Shown piece after piece: positions 37,577 to 46,647 of a stretch of 64,000 nt of DNA. The position numbers and the translations under genes are program-made. The notes under the pieces were generated by a model. That model saw only the letters and a program-made list of their open reading frames with translations, ran no database searches and had not been told where the DNA came from. The DNA comes from Bordetella sp. FB-8 (lineage in GTDB: Bacteria; Pseudomonadota; Gammaproteobacteria; Burkholderiales; Burkholderiaceae_B), in NCBI RefSeq assembly GCF_000382185.1, contig NZ_KB907784.1, positions 372,001 through 436,000 of the forward strand, in the 5' to 3' direction. Each line of letters begins with the position of its first letter. Position 1 is the first letter of the stretch.

Positions 37577-37795
37577 TTAGTGGGTGAGCAGATCGCCGAT
37601 GAGACCGCCGGCCGCCGCACTCCCCACGGTGGCGACCGCGCCGCCGAAGATGACGGCGCCGGCAACGGCGCCGATGGCGGCGCCACCTATCGTGGCCCGG
37701 GCATTGGGACTCATGCTGTCCCAGGTGGCGCAGCCCGACAGGGATGCCGCCAGCAGAACGACGAGACTCAGCCGGGAAAAAGTACGGACGGACAT
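37577..37795 (-). CDS. Small glycine-zipper lipoprotein
   Basis: A 72-residue exported lipoprotein: a signal peptide with lipobox LSGC (Cys near residue 22), then a mature part with repeated small residues (IGGAAIGAVAGAVIFGGAVA), a glycine-zipper pattern found in OsmB-like outer-membrane proteins. The function is unknown; such proteins are often stress-induced. It ends in a clear terminator and lies about 100 bases upstream of ettA's 3' end, as an independent unit. Confidence 0.8.
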   Translation of the reverse strand: MSVRTFSRLSLVVLLAASLSGCATWDSMSPNARATIGGAAIGAVAGAVIFGGAVATVGSAAAGGLIGDLLTH

Positions 37796-37900
37796 GGTGG
37801 GTGCTCCCGCTTCACTTTGATACTTAAAGTATTACATTAAGTTCGTTCGCAAGCCAAATGTCGGACCGGCAATTTGTATCCAACTCTGTATTTTTAACAA

Positions 37901-39574
37901 TTATTTCAAGGCCTTGTAGCGCAACCGCCGGGGTTTGGCACCCTCTTCGCCCAGGCGCTTCTTCTTGTCGGCCTCGTATTCCTGATAGTTGCCGTCGAAA
38001 AACACGACCTGCGAATCCCCCTCGAAGGCCAGAATGTGCGTGGCGATGCGGTCCAGGAACCAGCGGTCGTGGCTGATGACCATGATGCTGCCGGGAAACT
38101 CGAGCAGGCCGTCTTCCAGCGCACGCAGGGTTTCCACGTCCAGGTCGTTGGAGGGTTCGTCCAGCAGCAGCACGTTGCCGCCGGCGATCAGTGTCTTGGC
38201 CATGTGCAGGCGGCCGCGTTCGCCGCCGGACAGTTGGCCCACCACCTTGCTCTGGTCGCTACCTTTGAAGTTGAAGCGGCCCAGGTAGGCGCGCGAGGAC
38301 ATCTCGAACTTGCCCACGGTGAGCAGATCGGCGCCGTCGGCGATCGCGTTGAACACCGTCTTCTTGTCTTCCAGTTCGTCGCGCGACTGGTCGACGTAGG
38401 CCAGTTTGACCGTCTGACCGATCTTGACCTCGCCCGAATCGGGCTGCTCGCGGCCGGCGATCATGCGAAACAGCGTGGACTTGCCCGCGCCGTTGGGGCC
38501 GATGATGCCGACGATGGCGCCGGGCGGCACCTTGAAGCTGAGGTTGTCGATCAGCAGGCGGTCGCCGTAGGCCTTGCTCACGCCGTCGAACTCGATGACC
38601 TCGTTGCCCAGGCGCTCGCCCACGGGGATGAAGATTTCCTGGGTCTCGTTGCGCTTTTGGTATTCGTAGGACGACAGCTCTTCGAAGCGGGCAATGCGCG
38701 CCTTGGCCTTGGCCTGGCGGCCCTTGGGGTTCTGGCGCACCCATTCCAGCTCTTTCTTGATCGTCTTCTGGCGGGCCGATTCGCTGGCCTCTTCCTGCTT
38801 CAGGCGCGCGTCCTTCTGCTCCAGCCAGGAACTGTAGTTGCCCTTCCAGGGAATGCCGTGGCCGCGGTCCAGCTCCAGGATCCATTCGGCGGCATTGTCC
38901 AGGAAGTAGCGGTCGTGGGTCACGCCCACCACGGTGCCGGGGAACTTGTGCAGAAACTGCTCGAGCCATTCCACGCTTTCCGCGTCCAGGTGGTTGGTGG
39001 GTTCGTCCAGCAGCAGCATGTCGGGCTTGGACAGCAGCAGACGGCACAGTGCCACGCGGCGTTTTTCGCCGCCAGACAGCACGCCGACATTGGCGTCCCA
39101 GGGCGGCAGGCGCAGCGCGTCGGCGGCAATTTCCATCTGGTGTTCGATGTCGTCGGCGCCGCTGGAGGCGGCCGCCGCGATGACGGCTTCCAACTCGGCC
39201 TGCTCGGCGGCCAGCTTGTCGAAATCGGCATCGGGTTCGGCGTAAGCGGCGTAGACCTCGTCCAGGCGCTTTTTGGCGGCCATCGCCGCGCCCAGCCCCT
39301 CTTCCACCGCCTGGCGCACGGTGTGCTCGGGATTGAGTTGCGGCTCCTGCGGCAGGTAGCCGATGTTCAGGCCCGGCAGAGGAATGGCTTCGCCTTCGAT
39401 TTCCTTGTCCACGCCGGCCATGATCTTGAGCAGGGTGGACTTGCCCGAGCCGTTCAGGCCCAGCACGCCGATCTTGGCGCCAGGGAAAAAGGACAGAGAA
39501 ATGTCGCGCAGGATCTGGCGCTTGGGCGGCACGATCTTGCCGACGCGATTCATGGTGTAGACGTATTGGGCCAT
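37901..39574 (-). CDS. ettA: Energy-dependent translational throttle ABC-F protein
   Basis: A 557-residue soluble ABC-F ATPase with two nucleotide-binding domains and no membrane segments: Walker A LNGSGKST and PNGAGKST, signatures LSGGEKRR and LSGGERGR, and Walker [12 protein letters not shown] and [11 protein letters not shown]. The charged linker between them, with [20 protein letters not shown], is typical of EttA. It binds the ribosomal E site and gates early elongation by ATP level. The start is ATG 39574 (MAQYVYTM), matching the family N-terminus. Confidence 0.94.
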   Translation of the reverse strand: MAQYVYTMNRVGKIVPPKRQILRDISLSFFPGAKIGVLGLNGSGKSTLLKIMAGVDKEIEGEAIPLPGLNIGYLPQEPQLNPEHTVRQAVEEGLGAAMAAKKRLDEVYAAYAEPDADFDKLAAEQAELEAVIAAAASSGADDIEHQMEIAADALRLPPWDANVGVLSGGEKRRVALCRLLLSKPDMLLLDEPTNHLDAESVEWLEQFLHKFPGTVVGVTHDRYFLDNAAEWILELDRGHGIPWKGNYSSWLEQKDARLKQEEASESARQKTIKKELEWVRQNPKGRQAKAKARIARFEELSSYEYQKRNETQEIFIPVGERLGNEVIEFDGVSKAYGDRLLIDNLSFKVPPGAIVGIIGPNGAGKSTLFRMIAGREQPDSGEVKIGQTVKLAYVDQSRDELEDKKTVFNAIADGADLLTVGKFEMSSRAYLGRFNFKGSDQSKVVGQLSGGERGRLHMAKTLIAGGNVLLLDEPSNDLDVETLRALEDGLLEFPGSIMVISHDRWFLDRIATHILAFEGDSQVVFFDGNYQEYEADKKKRLGEEGAKPRRLRYKALK

Positions 39575-39686
39575 CGCGGATCGGTAGGAAAATTGCGGAG
39601 AAGGCCGCATTTTAGGCTGTCCGCCCGGACGGCATGAATCACGCAGGATCGGCTGACCGCCGGATCGCCCTCAAAGGCCACACAAG

Positions 39687-39709
39687 GAAATGATATAATA
39701 TTCCAAAAT
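39687..39709. promoter_or_regulatory. Zur-like box before the metal ABC operon
   Basis: The segment GAAATGATATAATATTCCA, 35-60 bases upstream of the receptor gene, is the only strongly AT-rich stretch here. It closely resembles the Zur operator known upstream of znuA and znuC in enterics (core GAAATGTTATAATAT). This suggests repression when zinc is plentiful. Confidence 0.6.
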
Positions 39710-39744
39710 AATCTTTTCCAACCCCGCCTCCTACGCCCAACGCC

Positions 39745-40611
39745 ATGTTCCGACTACGTCTTGCCGCCTGGCTCGCCGCCGGCCTGTCTTTGCTGCCCGC
39801 CTGCGCTGGGGCCGCCCCCGTCGCCATCGTCGCCGCCGAGAACTTCTACGGCGATCTCGCTCAGCAGATCGGCGGGCGCGACGTGACCGTCACCAGCATC
39901 CTGCAATCGCCCGACCAGGACCCGCATCTATTCGAAGCATCGCCCTCGACGGCGCGCAGCATCGCCACCGCGCAGATCGTCGTGCAAAGCGGCATAGGCT
40001 ACGACGACTGGATGGCCAAGCTGGCTCAGGCATCCCGTGCCGGCGCGCCGAAATTGCTCGTGGTCGCGCCCCTTGCCGCACGCCGGGACGGCGACAACCC
40101 GCACATCTGGTACGACCCGCAGACCATGCTCACCTACGCAGCCGTGCTGACTGAAAGACTGGCCGCGGCCGACCCTGCGCACGCGGCCGATTTCCGCAAG
40201 CGGCTGGCCGGCTTTCAAGCCTCCATGCACCCCGTGCTGGAGAAGATCGCGGCCTTGCGCACGCAATATTCCGGCACGCCGGTCACGGCCACCGAGCCCG
40301 TGTTCGGCTATTTGATGGACGCAGTAGGCCTGCGCAACCGCAATGCCGCGTTCCAGGTCGCGGTGATGAACGACACCGAACCCAGCGCCTCGGACTTGGC
40401 CGCCTTCGAACAAAGCCTGCAGACGCGCGCCGTTAAACTGCTGGTCTACAACAGTCAGGCCACCGATCCCCTGGCCGACCGCATGAAGACCGTTGCCCAG
40501 CATTCCGGCGTTTCCGTACTTGCCGTCACCGAGACCGAACCGCAAGGCATGACCTACCAGTCCTGGATGCTGGACGTACTGAACAAACTGCAGCAGGCCC
40601 TGGCGAAATAA
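39745..40611 (+). CDS. Metal ABC transporter periplasmic receptor (cluster A-I)
   Basis: A 288-residue exported protein with a signal peptide (about 1-23). It lacks the His-rich loop of ZnuA. Likely ligands are the His in DQDPHLFEASP, the His in DNPHIWYDP, a Glu in TEPVFGYLMDAVG where ZnuA usually has His, and the Asp in SQATDPLADRMK. H-H-E-D is the set typical of Mn receptors (PsaA/MntC) rather than the three-His set of ZnuA. It is the first gene of a receptor-ATPase-permease operon behind a Zur-like box, so zinc or manganese uptake are both possible. Confidence 0.85.
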   Translation: MFRLRLAAWLAAGLSLLPACAGAAPVAIVAAENFYGDLAQQIGGRDVTVTSILQSPDQDPHLFEASPSTARSIATAQIVVQSGIGYDDWMAKLAQASRAGAPKLLVVAPLAARRDGDNPHIWYDPQTMLTYAAVLTERLAAADPAHAADFRKRLAGFQASMHPVLEKIAALRTQYSGTPVTATEPVFGYLMDAVGLRNRNAAFQVAVMNDTEPSASDLAAFEQSLQTRAVKLLVYNSQATDPLADRMKTVAQHSGVSVLAVTETEPQGMTYQSWMLDVLNKLQQALAK

Positions 40612-41433
40612 ATGCCGACCAACGCCATCGAACTGGAACACCTGCGCCTGGTCCTGGGAGGCCGGCTCGTGCTGGACGATGTGAGCCTGGAAATCGGCGC
40701 GCGTGAATTCGTCGGCGTGCTGGGCGCCAACGGCGCCGGCAAGACCACCCTCATGCGCGCGCTGCTGGGCCTGATCGAACCGGCAAGCGGAAGCATCCGT
40801 GTACTGGGCGAAGCCGCGCGGCGCGGCAACCCGGCCATCGGCTATCTGCCGCAGACGCGCAGCGCCCTGCCCGGCGTGCGTCTGAGCGGCTGGCACATGG
40901 TGGCCTGCGCACTGGACGGACATCGCCCGGGCCTGGCCCGGCATGACAGGCAGGCGCGCCGCGAGATCGACCGGGTGCTGGATCTGGCCGGCGCCCGCGA
41001 ACTGGCCGACCGCCCCATCGCCGAGCTCTCGGGCGGCGAGCGCCAGCGCTTGCTGCTGGCGCAGGCGCTGCTGGGCCAGCCCCGCCTGCTGCTGCTGGAC
41101 GAACCCCTCATCAGCCTGGACCCGCGCCGCCAGCAGGACTTGATCCGACAAGTGAAATCCCTGCAGACCGCGCTGGGCATCACCGTGTTGTTCAGCACGC
41201 ACGAGCTCAACCCGCTGCTGGGCGCGCTGGACCGCGTCCTGTACCTGGGCCAGCGCCATGCCGCCCTGGGAACGGTGCAGGAAGTGATCACCGGCCCCGT
41301 GCTCTCGCGCCTGTACGGCACGCCCATTGAGGTCGTGCATGCAGCAGGCCACATCTTCATCACGGCCGAAGGCATGGATGCCGACGGCGGCGCGCACCGG
41401 CACGACGACCACGAAGACCATCACCACCCCTGA
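40612..41433 (+). CDS. Metal ABC transporter ATPase
   Basis: A 273-residue ABC ATPase with Walker A GANGAGKTTLM, signature ELSGGERQRL, and Walker B LLLLDEPLISLD. It belongs to the ZnuC/MntB group and drives the permease encoded next. The C-terminus is an unusual His/Asp-rich tail ending HRHDDHEDHHHP, which could bind metal and sense cytoplasmic zinc. It starts directly after the receptor stop (TAAATG) and is followed by the permease gene after 37 bases. Confidence 0.9.
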   Translation: MPTNAIELEHLRLVLGGRLVLDDVSLEIGAREFVGVLGANGAGKTTLMRALLGLIEPASGSIRVLGEAARRGNPAIGYLPQTRSALPGVRLSGWHMVACALDGHRPGLARHDRQARREIDRVLDLAGARELADRPIAELSGGERQRLLLAQALLGQPRLLLLDEPLISLDPRRQQDLIRQVKSLQTALGITVLFSTHELNPLLGALDRVLYLGQRHAALGTVQEVITGPVLSRLYGTPIEVVHAAGHIFITAEGMDADGGAHRHDDHEDHHHP

Positions 41434-41470
41434 GGCGCGCGACCGCCCCACACTGGATCAAGGACTCATC

Positions 41471-42262
41471 GTGTTCGCCTACGAATTCATGCGCAACGCC
41501 TACGCGGCCGCCGGCATCGTCGCCGTCGTGGCGGCCATGGTCGGTTACTTCCTGGTCCTGCGCGGCCAGACCTTCGCCGGCCACGCCCTGTCGCATGTGG
41601 GCTTTTCCGGCGCCGCCGGCGCCGCGCTGATCGGCCTGGCGCCACTGCAGGGCATGCTGGCCGCAGCCCTGGCCGGCGGCGTCTGCATCGGTCTGCTGGG
41701 CGAGAAGCTGGCGCAGCGCGACGTGGCCATCGGCATCGCCCTGTCGTTCTCGCTGGGCCTGGGCCTGCTGTTCCTGCATTTCTATACCTCGAACGCCACG
41801 CAGACCACGGCCCTGCTGTTCGGCAATGTGCTGGCCGTCTCCGCGCACAGGGTGCACGTGCTGCTGTGGCTGGGACTGGCCTGCCTGGCCGGGCTGGCGC
41901 TGATCTCCCGGCCCTTGCTGTTCGCCAGCCTGCAGCCCGAACTGGCCCAGGCCAAGGGCGTATCGCTGCGCCTATACGCCTCGCTTTTCATGGCTGTCGC
42001 TGCGCTGGCCACGGTCCTGAGCACCCAGGTTGTGGGCGTGCTGCTGGTCTTCTCGTTGATGGTCGGTCCTCCCGCCGCCGCGCAGCGCCTGACGCACCGC
42101 GTGGGCAGCGGCCTGGCGCTGTCGGCGGCGCTGGCCCTGGCCTCGGCCTGGCTGGGCATCGCCCTGGCCTACTGGACCGACTGGCCGTGCAGCTTCTGGA
42201 TCACGACGCTCAGCTGCGTGGCCTACCTGGCCGCCACGGTGCGGCGCCGGCCCGCCCCCTAG
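41471..42262 (+). CDS. Metal ABC transporter permease
   Basis: A 263-residue membrane protein of the ZnuB/MntB family (ABC-3) with about eight helices. Typical segments are QTFAGHALSHVGFSGAAGA and STQVVGVLLVFSLMVGPPAA. I start at GTG 41471, which has an AAGGA eight bases upstream; an internal ATG at 41489 is the alternative. It completes the receptor-ATPase-permease operon. Its 3' end overlaps the stop of the GntR gene on the other strand by four bases. Confidence 0.88.
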   Translation: MFAYEFMRNAYAAAGIVAVVAAMVGYFLVLRGQTFAGHALSHVGFSGAAGAALIGLAPLQGMLAAALAGGVCIGLLGEKLAQRDVAIGIALSFSLGLGLLFLHFYTSNATQTTALLFGNVLAVSAHRVHVLLWLGLACLAGLALISRPLLFASLQPELAQAKGVSLRLYASLFMAVAALATVLSTQVVGVLLVFSLMVGPPAAAQRLTHRVGSGLALSAALALASAWLGIALAYWTDWPCSFWITTLSCVAYLAATVRRRPAP

Positions 42263-42987
42263 GGACTGTCGACGCCCGGGCCGGTGCGCTGCCCGCCGGC
42301 GATGACCCGCTCCAGCGAGTGGCGCAGGTGGCGCTGCATGGCCGCCTGGGCCTGAATCGGGTCGTGGTCTTCCAGCGCTTGCAGTATGGCCCGATGCTCG
42401 TCGTGCGTCGTGCGCCAGGTGCTTTCGTCCTCGAAGTGACCGCGCAGCTTCTCCGACAAGGGACTGTGCCGGGCATCGAAGAGTGAAGCCACCGTGCGCA
42501 CCAGCACCTCGTTGCCGGACATCTGCGCAATCGCGAGATGGAAGGCCCGATCGGGGGCGACCGGGATTCTTCCCGCCCTGACCTCGCGCACCATTTCGCT
42601 GTAGATGCCGCGCAGGGCCTTCAAGTCCTTGGGTTTGCAGAACGGCGCGACGCTGCCGGCGATCGCGCCCTCGATCACGCAACGCGCGCCCATGATGTCC
42701 AGCAGGCTCTCGCCCAGTTCGGCCTGGGAAAAGGCCGCCGCGCCCGGCTCGGGCGGCGTCGGGCACACATAGACCCCCGAACCCATCCGAATCTCGACCA
42801 GGCCCTCCAGTTCGAGCGCCACCAGGGCTTCGCGCACCGAGGGCCGCGACACGCCCAGCGTCTCGGCCAGCGCGCGCTCGGGCGGCAGGCGGCCGTTCGG
42901 CACGAACTCCGGCTGGGTGATCAGGTCGCGCAATGTGTCGGCGATCTGAAGATAGAGGCGGCGGGGATCGGAGGGTTTGGCTGTCAT
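42259..42987 (-). CDS. GntR-family regulator, FadR/FCD type
   Basis: A 242-residue regulator: N-terminal winged HTH (LPPERALAETLGVSRPSVRE) and a C-terminal all-helical FCD domain with metal-binding-type His residues (DRAFHLAIAQ, DEHRAILQA). This subgroup includes UxuR, ExuR and LldR, which respond to sugar acids or lactate. It is divergent from the sugar-acid cluster that begins at 43103, with TTGG/CCAA sites between, so it most likely represses that cluster until an aldonate or uronate is present. Confidence 0.9.
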   Translation of the reverse strand: MTAKPSDPRRLYLQIADTLRDLITQPEFVPNGRLPPERALAETLGVSRPSVREALVALELEGLVEIRMGSGVYVCPTPPEPGAAAFSQAELGESLLDIMGARCVIEGAIAGSVAPFCKPKDLKALRGIYSEMVREVRAGRIPVAPDRAFHLAIAQMSGNEVLVRTVASLFDARHSPLSEKLRGHFEDESTWRTTHDEHRAILQALEDHDPIQAQAAMQRHLRHSLERVIAGGQRTGPGVDSP

Positions 42988-43014
42988 GTCCGGAATTTCC
43001 CGAGGTTTAGAGTA

Positions 43015-43029
43015 ATTGGCTTGACCAAT
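43015..43029. promoter_or_regulatory. GntR operator candidate
   Basis: ATTGG and CCAAT form an inverted repeat with a 5-base centre, 28 bases from the regulator's start. Two further TTGGTAA half-sites occur at about 43057 and 43088, before the dehydrogenase gene. FadR-type regulators of sugar-acid genes bind TTGG...CCAA sites, so this region is a plausible shared operator. Confidence 0.55.
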
Positions 43030-43102
43030 ATGCCGGTTAATTTTAAATTTTTCAAATTGGTAAGGCCGGAAATTTGATAAATCAAGTTTGGTAAATCATT
43101 CA

Positions 43103-44125
43103 ATGAAGACTGTTATCTGCGAACAACCCGGCCAGTTGGCCATGGCCGAACGCCCCGTACCGACCGCCGGCCCCGACGACGTACTGATCCGCATCCGGCG
43201 GGTCGGCGTCTGCGGCACCGATCTGCATATTTTCACCGGCAACCAGCCTTATCTCGCCTATCCGCGCGTCATGGGACACGAACTGGCCGGCATCGTCGAG
43301 TCGGCCCCTGCCGGCGCGCGCGTCGCGGCGGGAGACCCAGTCTACGTGATGCCTTATCTGTCGTGCGGGCGCTGCATCGCATGCCGCGCAGGCAAGGGCA
43401 ACTGCTGTGTCAACATCAAGGTGCTGGGCGTGCACACAGACGGCGGCATGGCCGAATACCTGGCGGTGCCGCAGGCCTTCGTCTTCAAGGCCGACGGCGT
43501 CACGCTCGACCAGGCCGCGATGATCGAGTTCCTCGCCATCGGCGCCCACGCCGTCTCGCGCGCCGACCCCAGGCCCGGACAGCGCGTGCTGGTCGTGGGC
43601 GCCGGCCCCATCGGCATGGCGGTGGCGATCTTCGCCAAGCTGGCCGGCGCGCAGGTCAGCGTGCTCGACGGCCGGCAAGACCGGCTCGCGGTCTGCGCCG
43701 GCCCCCTGAAGGCAGATCACACCGTACTGCTGGACAGCACCGAGGCGGCGACCGACGCGGCCGAACTAGCCAGGATCACCGATGGCGAGTTCTTCGACGC
43801 GGTGTTCGACGCGACCGGCAACATCAAAGCCATGGAGCGCGGCCTGCAATTCGTCGCGCACGGCGGCAAGTACGTGCTGGTTTCCATCGTCAGCGACCGC
43901 ATTTCGTTTGCCGACCCGGAATTGCACAAGCGCGAAACCACCCTGCTTGCCAGCCGCAACGCCACAGTCGCCGACTTCGAGAAAGTGCTCGATGCCATGC
44001 GCGCCGGCAAGATTGCGACCGCGGCGCTCAATACGCACACGCTCGAACTGGACACCCTGCCCGCCGAATTTCCCAAGCTGCTGGATCCGAAAGCCGGCGT
44101 CATCAAGGCGCTGGTAGCCTGCTGA
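43103..44125 (+). CDS. lgoD: L-galactonate 5-dehydrogenase-like zinc enzyme
   Basis: A 340-residue zinc-dependent medium-chain dehydrogenase. Catalytic zinc ligands are C37 (CGTD), H59 and E60 (GHE). Structural zinc cysteines are C88, C91, C94 and C102. The NAD loop is VVGAGPIGMA. Segments such as GNQPYLAYPRVMGHELAG, LGVHTDGGMAEYL and DPELHKRETTLLASRNAT resemble E. coli LgoD (YjjN), which oxidises L-galactonate to D-tagaturonate. I start at ATG 43103; a TTG at 43088 is an alternative. It is the first gene of the cluster, followed after 15 bases by the reductase. Confidence 0.8.
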   Translation: MKTVICEQPGQLAMAERPVPTAGPDDVLIRIRRVGVCGTDLHIFTGNQPYLAYPRVMGHELAGIVESAPAGARVAAGDPVYVMPYLSCGRCIACRAGKGNCCVNIKVLGVHTDGGMAEYLAVPQAFVFKADGVTLDQAAMIEFLAIGAHAVSRADPRPGQRVLVVGAGPIGMAVAIFAKLAGAQVSVLDGRQDRLAVCAGPLKADHTVLLDSTEAATDAAELARITDGEFFDAVFDATGNIKAMERGLQFVAHGGKYVLVSIVSDRISFADPELHKRETTLLASRNATVADFEKVLDAMRAGKIATAALNTHTLELDTLPAEFPKLLDPKAGVIKALVAC

Positions 44126-44140
44126 GCCGGCAACCCGACG

Positions 44141-45265
44141 ATGGGCAATCCGATCCTTCAATTCGGCACGAGCCGGTTCCTGCAGGCGCACGCCGACCTC
44201 TTCGTCTCCGAGGCGCTGGAGGCCGGCCGCGCGCTGGGGCACGTGACGGTCGTGCAGACGACCTCCAACCCCGAAAGCCGCGCCCGCGTCGATGCCTTGC
44301 GCGCGCGCAAGCGCTACGACGTGCGCATCCAGGGCATACGGCACGAAACGGTGATCGACACCACGGTAACGTGCCGCGCCATCGACGAGGCGCTCAACGC
44401 CGATGCCCACTGGCCCGGGGTGATCGAGCGCTTCGCACGCGACGCGCGGGTCGTCATCTCAAACACGGGCGACAGCGGCTATGCCTGCGATGCCGAAGAC
44501 ACCGCCGACCTGCTCAGCGACGGCGCGCGCGTTCCCCGCGGATTCGCGGCCAAGCTCGCAGTGCTGCTCTATGCGCGGTTCCGGGCGGGGGCCGAGCCGC
44601 TGACGCTGCTGCCCTGCGAACTCGTATCGAGCAACGGCGACACCTTGCGCGGCATCGTCGCCGATATCGCCCGCGCGTGGCACTGCGATCCCGCGTTCAT
44701 CCGCTACATCGAGCAGGGCTGCGTCTGGGTCAATTCGCTGGTGGACCGTATCGTCTCCGAGCCGATCAGGCCTGTGGGCGCCTACGCCGAACCCTACGCC
44801 TTATGGGCAATAGAACGGCGCGCCGGCATGGTGCTGCCTTGCGGACACGAAGCAATAGTGGTCACCGACGACCTGCCGCGCTACGAGCGCCTGAAGCTGC
44901 TGCTACTCAACCTGGGCCACACCTGGCTGGCCGAGCGCTGGCAGGCCGACGGTCGCGACGCCGACGAAAACGTGCTGCATGCCATGCACGATCCGGTCCT
45001 GCGCGCCAGCCTCGAATCGCTTTGGCGGGACGAGGTGCTGCCGGTATTCGATGCGCTCGGCCAAGGCGAGCAGGCCCGCATCTACCTGCAGGAGGTGCGC
45101 GAGCGTTTCGAGAACCCCTTCCTCGATCATCGCCTGGCCGACATCCATCGCAACCAAGGGCAAAAAAAACTGCGCCGATTCAAGCCGGCGGTCGACCTGG
45201 CGCACGAGCTCGGCCTGCAAATCGGGCAGCCGCGCTTGAACCAGGCTCTGGAGCAATGCGCATGA
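44141..45265 (+). CDS. Tagaturonate reductase-like (mannitol dehydrogenase family)
   Basis: A 374-residue NAD-dependent long-chain dehydrogenase of the UxaB/UxuB/mannitol dehydrogenase family. It has an N-terminal Rossmann entry IQFGTSRFLQAH-like segment (here LQFGTSRFLQAHADLF), ISNTGDSGY, LPCELVSSNGDTL and the catalytic region NLGHTWLAE. It is about 100 residues shorter than E. coli UxaB. Between a galactonate dehydrogenase and altronate dehydratase, reduction of D-tagaturonate to D-altronate is the fitting role. The C-terminus is complete, so the shorter length appears to be natural. Confidence 0.8.
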   Translation: MGNPILQFGTSRFLQAHADLFVSEALEAGRALGHVTVVQTTSNPESRARVDALRARKRYDVRIQGIRHETVIDTTVTCRAIDEALNADAHWPGVIERFARDARVVISNTGDSGYACDAEDTADLLSDGARVPRGFAAKLAVLLYARFRAGAEPLTLLPCELVSSNGDTLRGIVADIARAWHCDPAFIRYIEQGCVWVNSLVDRIVSEPIRPVGAYAEPYALWAIERRAGMVLPCGHEAIVVTDDLPRYERLKLLLLNLGHTWLAERWQADGRDADENVLHAMHDPVLRASLESLWRDEVLPVFDALGQGEQARIYLQEVRERFENPFLDHRLADIHRNQGQKKLRRFKPAVDLAHELGLQIGQPRLNQALEQCA

Positions 45266-45336
45266 CACGGTAAATCGCCTGCAGGCATCGAGGCGGGACT
45301 TTCAACAATACAGATGCCGAAAAGAGGAGACATTTC

Positions 45337-46590
45337 ATGAGAAAAATGCGTTGGATGGTGATATTTCTTTGCTTTCTCGCCATCGCCATCAACTACATCG
45401 ACCGGGCGAACCTGGCGGTTGCCGCGCCGTCGATCGAGAAAGAACTGGGCATCGGCCCTGCCCAGATGGGCTTGATCCTGAGCGGGTTCTTCTGGACCTA
45501 CGCGTTCATGCAGATACCGTTCGGCTGGTTCGCCGACCGTGTCGGCGCCCGCATCGCGCTGCCCATCGCGGTGGGCTGGTGGTCGATCTTCACGGCGGCC
45601 ACCGCCGCGGTGTCGAGCGCCGCGGGCATGTTCGGCTGCCGGCTCCTGCTGGGCATCGGCGAAGCCGGCGCCTACCCCTCGTGCGCCAAACTCGTGAGCC
45701 AGTGGTTCAAGCCGCAGGAACGCGCCATCGCCACCAGCATCTTCGACAGTGGCTCGCGCGTCGGCTCGGCGCTGTCGATCCCGATCGTGGCGCTGATCAT
45801 CAGCCAGCTCGGCTGGAAGGCGGCCTTCGTCATCACCGGCCTGCTCGGCGTGGTGTGGGTCATCGGCTGGTTCGCCATCTATCGCGGCCCGGCGCACGGC
45901 GATATGACCGGCGAGCACGACGTCGTGCCCACCGCCCCCAGGACGGCAGTCAAGGTGCCGCTGGGCTCGCTGTTTCGCCACCGCACGCTGTGGGGCATGA
46001 TGCTCGGCTTCTTCTGCCTGAACTTCGTGATCTATTTCTTCATCACCTGGTTCCCGAGCTACCTGGTGCAGGCGCGCGGTTTCTCGCTGACCTCGCTCGG
46101 CACGCTGGGCATGATCCCGGCGCTGATGGCCATACCCAGCGGCTGGCTCGGTGGCTGGGTGTCCGATGCGCTGTACCGCCGTGGTTGGAGCCTGACCGCC
46201 GCGCGCAAGACCTGCATGGTCGGCGGCATGCTGATGTCCTCGATCATCACGCTGTCGGCCTTCACCACCAACACGTATCTGATGCTGGCGTTCTTCGGCA
46301 TCGCCTACGGCAGCCTGGCCTTCGCGGCGGCCAGCATCTGGTCGTTGCCCAGCGACGTCGCGCCGACTCCGGACTATGTCGCTTCGATCGGCGGCATCCA
46401 GAACTTCGCCTCGAACCTGGCCGGCATCGTGATCACCACGTTCACGGGCATCATGCTCGCGATGACCAAGGGGTCCTTCACCATTCCGCTCGTCGTGGCA
46501 GGAGGATTCTGCTTCCTCGGCGCGTTCAGCTATCTCGTCCTCGTGGGCCGCGTCGAACCGCTGTCCATCGACGCGGCAAGCGACCGCTAG
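45337..46590 (+). CDS. MFS sugar-acid transporter (ACS family)
   Basis: A 417-residue, 12-helix major facilitator of the anion:cation symporter family. The N-terminus reads RWMVIFLCFLAIAINYIDRA, with the family's NYIDRANL signature, followed by GWFADRVGAR and GIGEAGAYPSCAKL. Relatives such as ExuT, GudP and LgoT import hexuronates and aldonates by proton symport. It lies inside the sugar-acid operon with a good GAGGAG ribosome-binding site, so L-galactonate or a related acid is the likely cargo. Confidence 0.88.
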   Translation: MRKMRWMVIFLCFLAIAINYIDRANLAVAAPSIEKELGIGPAQMGLILSGFFWTYAFMQIPFGWFADRVGARIALPIAVGWWSIFTAATAAVSSAAGMFGCRLLLGIGEAGAYPSCAKLVSQWFKPQERAIATSIFDSGSRVGSALSIPIVALIISQLGWKAAFVITGLLGVVWVIGWFAIYRGPAHGDMTGEHDVVPTAPRTAVKVPLGSLFRHRTLWGMMLGFFCLNFVIYFFITWFPSYLVQARGFSLTSLGTLGMIPALMAIPSGWLGGWVSDALYRRGWSLTAARKTCMVGGMLMSSIITLSAFTTNTYLMLAFFGIAYGSLAFAAASIWSLPSDVAPTPDYVASIGGIQNFASNLAGIVITTFTGIMLAMTKGSFTIPLVVAGGFCFLGAFSYLVLVGRVEPLSIDAASDR

Positions 46591-46647
46591 ACCAAGACCG
46601 CGGGAGCCCGTCGCCGGCTCCCGCCTCTGCTGCTTTCGAGAACTTTC

